Shown here: positions 59,498-64,000 of the stretch, piece after piece
Layout: the number at the start of each line of letters is the position of its first letter
Numbering within the stretch: position 1 is the first letter of the stretch
Assembly: GCA_038250905.1 (NCBI GenBank)
Contig: JBBSBV010000017.1
Coordinates: forward strand, 27,440-91,439
DNA length: 64,000 bases
Direction of reading: 5' to 3'
Source of the DNA: JAENVU01 sp038250905
GTDB lineage: Bacteria > Actinomycetota > Acidimicrobiia > IMCC26256 > JAENVU01
Made by a program: the position numbers and the translations under genes
The notes under the pieces: generated by a model
Databases searched by the model: none
The model's input: the letters and a program-made list of their open reading frames with translations, nothing else
What the model was told of the DNA's origin: nothing

Positions 59498-60037
59498 TCA
59501 GCCGCCGTTCGCGCCCGGTGCCTCCTGGGTCCCGGTGTTGTTCTCGCGAGTCTCGTTCGCCATCTTCGGTTGCCAGACCGCCTTGGCCCCGGTGTGCCCG
59601 ATGCGCTGGACCCAGTACACCGACACGCCCGCGAAGAGCAGGGTCGCGGCGAAGGTCCCGATGAGGATCGGGTTGCGCATCGAGACCGGGCCGCCCGTCT
59701 CGCTGCTCGCGCGCTGGCGGCGTTCGAAGTACAGGAAGGCCGCGAGCGCGATGAAGAACAACAGCAGGAACGGACGGATGTTCTCCGCGATGCTGGTGTG
59801 CGCACGGAGCAGCGCCGTGCTCTCGAGTTGACCCTTGAGCGTCTGGCCGGTGCTGATCGCGAGTTGCGTCGAGATGCCCGCGACGATCAGCACGACGGCG
59901 GTCGCGATGCCGAACCGGCGCCGCCACGGTTCCCACCACAGCCCGAGTGCGCCGAACACCGCGAGCGGGATGAGCACGATCGGGATGTGCACGAGGAGGA
60001 CGTGCGCGGGCAGGCCGAAGATGGTCTTGATGTCCAT
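59498..60037 (-). CDS. DUF2231 membrane protein
   Basis: A 179-aa protein with four membrane helices. Conserved histidines near helix starts are seen in PAHVLLVHIPIVLIPLAVFG, ALLRAHTSIAENIRPFLLLF and RIGHTGAKAVW, the DUF2231 pattern, thought to bind heme. The function is unknown. TACGGT lies eight bases upstream of the ATG. Confidence 0.82.
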   Translation of the reverse strand: MDIKTIFGLPAHVLLVHIPIVLIPLAVFGALGLWWEPWRRRFGIATAVVLIVAGISTQLAISTGQTLKGQLESTALLRAHTSIAENIRPFLLLFFIALAAFLYFERRQRASSETGGPVSMRNPILIGTFAATLLFAGVSVYWVQRIGHTGAKAVWQPKMANETRENNTGTQEAPGANGG

Positions 60038-60263
60038 GGGCGGTCACCGTAGGAAAGGCGTGCCAAACCGCTTGGTTTTGTTGAGGAAAGATCCGGTCAA
60101 CTCGGCGATGGCCTCTCGGGTGGCTCTCAGAATCGCCCAAACTCCCCGATACCGGCCACGCGACTGCGCTATCTCGGCAAAAGTGCCTGGAAATCCACCG
60201 TTTCTGCGGAGTGCCATGCCAGGCTGACCGGATCGTACAAGCCGCAACTGGAGGAGTAGTCAG

Positions 60264-60545
60264 TTGAACCGCAGAGAGCTGGTCGCCGCGCTCGCAGAGC
60301 GCACGGGTACCGAGAAGAAGGCCACGGACGCATTCCTGGCCGCGTTCACCGATGTCGTGACCGAGACCGTTGCGTCGGGCGAGCCCGTCGCGATCTCCGG
60401 ATTCGCGAAGTTCGCTCGCGTGGAGCGCGCCGCCCGCATGGGTCGCAACCCGGCCACGGGCGAGGCGATCAAGATCGCCGCGTCGAAGAAAGCGCGCATC
60501 ACGCCGTTGAAGGCGTTCAAGGATGCGGTGCTCGCCGGCAAGTAG
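60264..60545 (+). CDS. HU-family nucleoid protein
   Basis: A 93-aa DNA-binding protein with NRRELVAALAERTGTEKKAT (helical dimer part), GEPVAISGFAKFARVERAAR (strands) and the DNA-wrapping arm with RMGRNPATGEAIKIAASKKA. HU bends DNA and compacts the nucleoid. A TTG start at 60264 is set by GGAGGAG (60250-60256). The upstream gap 60038-60263 holds an AAACC/GGTTT inverted repeat near 60063 and no gene. A perfect hairpin follows the stop. Confidence 0.95.
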   Translation: MNRRELVAALAERTGTEKKATDAFLAAFTDVVTETVASGEPVAISGFAKFARVERAARMGRNPATGEAIKIAASKKARITPLKAFKDAVLAGK

Positions 60546-60577
60546 CACTACCGAACGACGTACCACCGAAATGACGT

Positions 60578-60607
60578 AGACGGGGGAGGCTCAGGCCTCC
60601 CCCGTCT
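60578..60607 (+). terminator. Terminator hairpin after the HU gene
   Basis: AGACGGGGGAGGC (60578-60590) and GCCTCCCCCGTCT (60595-60607) form a perfect 13-base stem with a TCAG loop, 33 bases after the HU stop. Confidence 0.85.
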
Positions 60608-60665
60608 CACGTCCTCGATCGATAGGCCTCGGTCGGGCGGCGTCGTCGTTTCGTAGGATCCGGCG

Positions 60666-61436
60666 ATGGGGCTTCTCGACGGTCAGCGTTCGGTCATCAC
60701 CGGTGGGGCATCGGGCATCGGCGCGGCGACCGCGCGCCGGATGCACGAGGAGGGTGCGCGCATCGCCATCGTCGACATCGACGCTGATGCGGCGGCGGCG
60801 GTTGCCGCATCGGTCGGCGGTGTCGCGTTCGTCGCCGACGTCGCCGATCCCGAAGCGTGTACCGGGGCGATCGTGGCCGCGGCCGACGCGCTCGGTGGGC
60901 TCGACGTGTTGTTCAACAACGCCGGGGTGGGTGCGGCCCGCCCGCTGCACGACTACTCCGATCGGGCGTGGGCCAAGCTGATCGGGGTCAACCTGGCCGG
61001 GACCTTCTACGGGATCCGCGCCGCGGTACCACTCATGCAGGAAGCCGGCGGCTGCATCGTCAACCACGCTTCGGTGTCGGGCGTGCGGCCCACCCGCTTC
61101 GAAGGGCCGTACTCGGCGGCCAAGGCCGGAGTCATCTCGCTCACGATGGACGCGGCCCTCGAGTACGCGCCGGCGATCCGGGTGAACTGCGTTTCACCGG
61201 GTCTGGTCGAGACGCCGCTCACGGCCGGGGTGCTCGGCGACCCGAAGCTGCGCGCCGCGGTGGAGCGCGCCACTCCGATGCGGCGGGTGGGAACGGCCGA
61301 CGACGTCGCCAACGTGGTGGTGTTCCTCGCGTCACCGCTCGCGGCCTACGTCACCGGGCAGAACATCGTGGTCGACGGCGGATCGTGCCTCCCGAACTCC
61401 CAGGCCGATGCCATCCTCGAACAGTTCGGCATCTGA
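60666..61436 (+). CDS. Short-chain dehydrogenase/reductase
   Basis: A 256-aa Rossmann enzyme. Cofactor motif TGGASGIG is at 12-19, NNAG in LDVLFNNAGVGAARPL, and the catalytic S136 or S138, Y149, K153 in NHASVSG and YSAAK. D37 after strand 2 (IVDIDA) favours NAD. The C-terminal TGQNIVVDGGS is typical. The substrate is unknown. TAGGAT lies six bases upstream of the ATG, a leaderless-type start. The stop shares a base with the next ATG. Confidence 0.92.
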   Translation: MGLLDGQRSVITGGASGIGAATARRMHEEGARIAIVDIDADAAAAVAASVGGVAFVADVADPEACTGAIVAAADALGGLDVLFNNAGVGAARPLHDYSDRAWAKLIGVNLAGTFYGIRAAVPLMQEAGGCIVNHASVSGVRPTRFEGPYSAAKAGVISLTMDAALEYAPAIRVNCVSPGLVETPLTAGVLGDPKLRAAVERATPMRRVGTADDVANVVVFLASPLAAYVTGQNIVVDGGSCLPNSQADAILEQFGI

Positions 61437-62411
61437 TGGAAGCGAGGAGACTCGGACCGTTGGGTGAGGTGTCGGTGCTCGCGCTCGGCGGCGGCGGACT
61501 GGGCCAGGTCTGGGGTGAGACCTCGCGCGCCGAAGCGGTGGCGACGGTGCGCGCCGCGATCGACGCCGGCATCACGCTGCTCGACGTGGCACCGATGTAC
61601 GGACGGGGCGAAGCCGAACGGGTCGTCGGCGAGGCGTTCGCCGGGAAACTCCCGTCCGCTGTGCGGATCGGCACCAAGGTGATGGTGGGCGACCCCGGCC
61701 CGGGCGCGGTGTGGGAACGGGTCGAACGGTCGGTGCAACGGTCGCTCGACACCATGGAACTCGAACGCGTCGACGTGGTCTACCTCCACTCGAACATCGT
61801 CCCCGACGACTATCGGCAACCCCGCCACCAGGAGTTCGCAGCCCGGCTGGCCACCCCGTGGACCCGGTACGTCGACGAGGTCCGGCCTGCGTTCGCCCGG
61901 TTGGTGGCCGACGGCCGCATCGGCACGTGGGGGATCACCGGCGTCGGGCTGCCACGCACCATTCGGGCCGCGATCGCCGACGATCCCGCGCCCGGAGTGG
62001 TGCAGTGCGTCACGAACCTGCTCGATTCCGTGGGCAGTATCTACGTGCACGACTTAACCACTCGAGCCCAGAACCGTGATCGAGGCCGCCGCCGCCCGCG
62101 GGTGTGGGGTGCTCGGGATCCGGGCGGTGCAGGCGGGCGCACTGACCGACGCGATGGACCGGCCGCTGCCGCCCGACGACCTCGACCGGCAGGACTTCGA
62201 CCGTGCCGCGCCGTTCCGGGTGCTCGCCCGCGAGTTGGGTGAGTCACCCGCCGCGCTCGCCCACCGGTACGCACTGTCGATGCCGCACGTCGGGTCGGTG
62301 GTGCTCGGGGTCAAGAACCGCTCCGAACTCGCAGAGTGTGTGGCCGCGGCCGCGGCCGGACCGCTTCCGTCGACGGTGATTGCGCGTATCGAGGCGTCGG
62401 TCGCGTCCTGA
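61436..62411 (+). pseudogene. Aldo/keto reductase, single frameshift
   Basis: From the ATG at 61436 the frame encodes an AKR-type protein (VSVLALGGGGLGQVWGETSR, LLDVAPMYGRGEAERVVGEA with the catalytic Tyr, RVDVVYLHSN, IGTWGITGVGLPRTIRAAIA) up to SVGSIYVHDLTT near 62065. The continuation EPRTVIEAAAARGCGVLGIR, VQAGALTDA, PHVGSVVLGVKNRSEL lies in the +1 frame and ends at 62411. One extra base (or two lost) near 62064-62072 explains it. The rest is well conserved, so this may be a recent mutation or a sequencing error rather than old decay. Confidence 0.75.
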
Positions 62412-62456
62412 GCCGGCCGCGACATTGCGAGCGCGCCGGTGCCACAATCGGTGTCC

Positions 62457-62825
62457 ATGGCTGCACAACTCACCGAGATCATCATCGACGCCGCCGATCC
62501 GGCGAAGCTCGCCCGGTTCTGGGGCCAGGTGCTCGGATGGCCCGTCGTGGACGACGAGCGCGGTCCGAGCTGGATCTCCGCCTCCGGCGATCACACGGCC
62601 CGGCCGATGGTGGTCTTCGTCCCGGTCCCCGAACCCAAGACCGTGAAGAACCGCGTCCACCTCGACGTCAACCCGGCCGGGGCCGACCAGGCCGAGGAAC
62701 TCGAACGCCTCCTCGCACTCGGTGCGACCCGCGTCGATGTGGGTCAATCCGACGACGTGCCGTGGATCGTGCTCGCGGATCCCGAGGGCAACGAGTTCTG
62801 CCTGCTCAACCGGCGCGTCGACTGA
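62457..62825 (+). CDS. VOC family protein
   Basis: A 122-aa glyoxalase-like protein of the subtype with TEIIIDAADPAKLARFWGQV, LGWPVVDDERGPSWISASGD, KNRVHLDVNPAGADQAEELE and IVLADPEGNEFCLLNR. Activity unknown. The ATG at 62457 follows CACAAT by eight bases. Confidence 0.85.
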   Translation: MAAQLTEIIIDAADPAKLARFWGQVLGWPVVDDERGPSWISASGDHTARPMVVFVPVPEPKTVKNRVHLDVNPAGADQAEELERLLALGATRVDVGQSDDVPWIVLADPEGNEFCLLNRRVD

Positions 62826-62852
62826 CTCGCCGACCGTTCTAGGGTGCGCGCC

Positions 62853-63740
62853 ATGCTCACCGACCAACGCATCCTCATCACCGGACCGACCGGCCAGGTC
62901 GCCCGGCCCGTCACCCTGGCGCTCGCGGCGCACAACGAGGTCATCGGCCTGGCGCGATTCAGCGACCCGGCCGCCCGCGCGCAGCTCGAGGCGGCCGGCG
63001 TGACCTGCATCGAGACCAACCTCGCAGCCGGTGAGTTCTCGGCCGTGCCCGCCGACGTCGACTACGTGCTGAACCTCGCGGTCGTGAAGAGCAACCGTTG
63101 GGACGTCGACCTCGCGGCCAACGCGGAGGCCGTCGGCCTCCTGATGGCGCACTGCCGCACCGCGAAGGCGGTGTTGCACTGTTCCTCGACCGGGGTGTAC
63201 CAGCCGGCCGGGCGCCACCAGCTCGCGGAGACCGACGCGCTCGGCGACAACCATCGGGTGATGATGGAGACGTATTCCATCGCGAAGATCGCCGCCGAAG
63301 CCGTCGTGCGCACGACCGCCCGCATGCTCGACCTGCCGACCACGATCGCGCGACTCAACGTCCCCTACGGCGACAACGGGGGCTGGCCCGCGTTCCACCT
63401 GATGATGATCGAGGCGGGCCATGCGGTCCCGGTCCACCCCGATCGCCCCAATCGCTTCAACCCCATCCACGAGGACGACATCATCCGCATGATCCCGGCG
63501 CTGCTCGACGCCGCGAGCGTCCCGGCGACGATCGTCAACTGGGGTGGGGTGGAGGCCGTCGACCTCGAGGAGTGGTGCGAGTTCCTCGCGGATCTGGTCG
63601 GTACGGAGGCGACATTCGTGGAGACCGACTCCACCATCGGCGGCGTCACCATCGACACCACCAAGATGCTGGAGTTGGTCGGCCCGACCGAGGTCGACTG
63701 GCGGGACGGAATGCGCCGGATGGTCGCCGCGCGCGGGTGA
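62853..63740 (+). CDS. NAD-dependent epimerase/dehydratase-like protein
   Basis: A 295-aa extended SDR. The cofactor loop is ILITGPTGQVARPVTLAL, the active-site region LHCSSTGVYQPAG and YSIAKIAAEAV (YxxxK), and LNVPYGDNGGWPAFHL and FNPIHEDDIIRMI are typical of the family. The substrate is unknown. TAGGGT lies seven bases upstream of the ATG at 62853; a GTG at 62844 is the alternative. Confidence 0.85.
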   Translation: MLTDQRILITGPTGQVARPVTLALAAHNEVIGLARFSDPAARAQLEAAGVTCIETNLAAGEFSAVPADVDYVLNLAVVKSNRWDVDLAANAEAVGLLMAHCRTAKAVLHCSSTGVYQPAGRHQLAETDALGDNHRVMMETYSIAKIAAEAVVRTTARMLDLPTTIARLNVPYGDNGGWPAFHLMMIEAGHAVPVHPDRPNRFNPIHEDDIIRMIPALLDAASVPATIVNWGGVEAVDLEEWCEFLADLVGTEATFVETDSTIGGVTIDTTKMLELVGPTEVDWRDGMRRMVAARG

Positions 63741-63756
63741 CGCCCGGCGGGAGCGG

Positions 63757-64000
63757 TCAGCGGCCGGCGTGGCCGTCGATGAGTTCGCGCAGGATGTCGG
63801 CGTGGCCGGCGTGGCGGGCCGTCTCCTCCAGCAGGTGCACCAGGACCCAGCGCAGGTTCACCGGCGGTTCGTCCGGCAGGTTGGCGCACTCGGTCTCGAG
63901 GTCGGCGGCCGCGGCCACCGCATCGACCCGGTGCCAGGTGGCGCGGTAGTCGGCGATGGCGTCGGCGACGGTGTCGGCGGCGGTGACCTGGTCGGAGACC
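63757..64000 (-). CDS. DinB-family protein, C-terminal part (partial)
   Basis: The window end truncates the gene; 80 residues and the stop (63757-63759) are visible. The helix NLRWVLVHLLEETARHAGHA and DILRELIDGHAGR match the end of DinB/DUF664-type mycothiol-dependent transferases, where the late HxxxHxxH-like histidines bind metal. Convergent with the epimerase gene, 16 bases apart. Confidence 0.82.
   Translation of the reverse strand, partial: VSDQVTAADTVADAIADYRATWHRVDAVAAAADLETECANLPDEPPVNLRWVLVHLLEETARHAGHADILRELIDGHAGR

Noticed and set aside
55941..59831. A 1296-codon plus-strand open frame opposite the acyl-CoA synthetase and helicase genes
   Set aside because: The opposite-strand genes carry full motif sets; this frame has none and spans two genes and their gap.
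62041..62075. Second short frameshift within the aldo/keto reductase junction
   Set aside because: A single +1 shift between DLTT and EPRTVIE explains the data, so two lesions are not required.

Overview
The window is a high-GC chromosomal segment of an actinobacterium, most likely from a deep lineage such as Acidimicrobiia (inference). The evidence is a lexA / LysM division-suppressor / nrdR block of mycobacterial type, an adenosylcobalamin-dependent ribonucleotide reductase, an F420-type LLM oxidoreductase, WS/DGAT, P450, MaoC and acyl-CoA synthetase genes of lipid metabolism, fragments of mycothiol-linked DinB/MDMPI families, frequent GTG starts, GTGA/ATGA gene overlaps and many apparently leaderless starts. 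No rRNA, tRNA, transposase, integrase or CRISPR array was seen. Both ends cut through genes.

Layout. 1-2.4 kb: end of dapD, dapE, an enoyl-CoA isomerase-like gene and a VOC gene. 2.4-7.4 kb: SOS and dNTP block, with lexA divergent from a LysM cell-division suppressor across four LexA-box-like sites, then nrdR and nrdJ with its own consensus promoter and an NrdR-box-like palindrome. 7.4-9.4 kb: a beta-helix lipoprotein bounded by an exact 18-bp direct repeat, ending in a helically phased TTGCA array.

9.6-22 kb: a nitrogen-oxide island. A minus-strand chain of NuoF-like flavoprotein, multi-pass membrane protein and RIC(ScdA/YtfE)-cupin fusion, followed by a small HMA protein, is divergent from a 40-codon ORF coupled to a copper nitrite reductase (nirK). 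Further along are a PAS protein, an aceE remnant, a ClC channel with MarR, a USP/peroxiredoxin chimera, a PPOX-like protein, a SufR-like regulator and a group III truncated globin. Two divergent promoters in the island share a TCTAGT..ACTAGA palindrome. The gene set points to nitrite reduction to NO plus NO defence and Fe-S repair (inference). The island also carries decayed gene fragments.

22-30.6 kb: a seven-blade lipoprotein, an LLM oxidoreductase, apbE with an OmpR-type two-component system divergent from a ferric-reductase-like membrane operon, an APC permease and a broken ligD polymerase domain. 30.7-34 kb: a MaoC / P450 / WS-DGAT lipid operon. 34-40 kb: two lipoproteins (one frameshifted at a 9-base G run) and an MFS-HEAT protein coupled to a cyclic-nucleotide-binding protein. 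40-46 kb: an unknown gene with an MFS exporter, and an operon of DUF3097, a lipoprotein SurE, a VOC protein and a COQ4-like protein. 46-53 kb: site-2 protease, PEP synthase and P-type ATPase chained by 4-base overlaps, then an alcohol dehydrogenase. 53-60 kb: an erythromycin-esterase family protein with a phosphoribosyltransferase-hydrolase fusion, an acyl-CoA synthetase, a DinG-like helicase and a DUF2231 protein. 60-64 kb: HU, an SDR, a frameshifted aldo/keto reductase, a VOC protein, an epimerase and the start-truncated view of a DinB gene.
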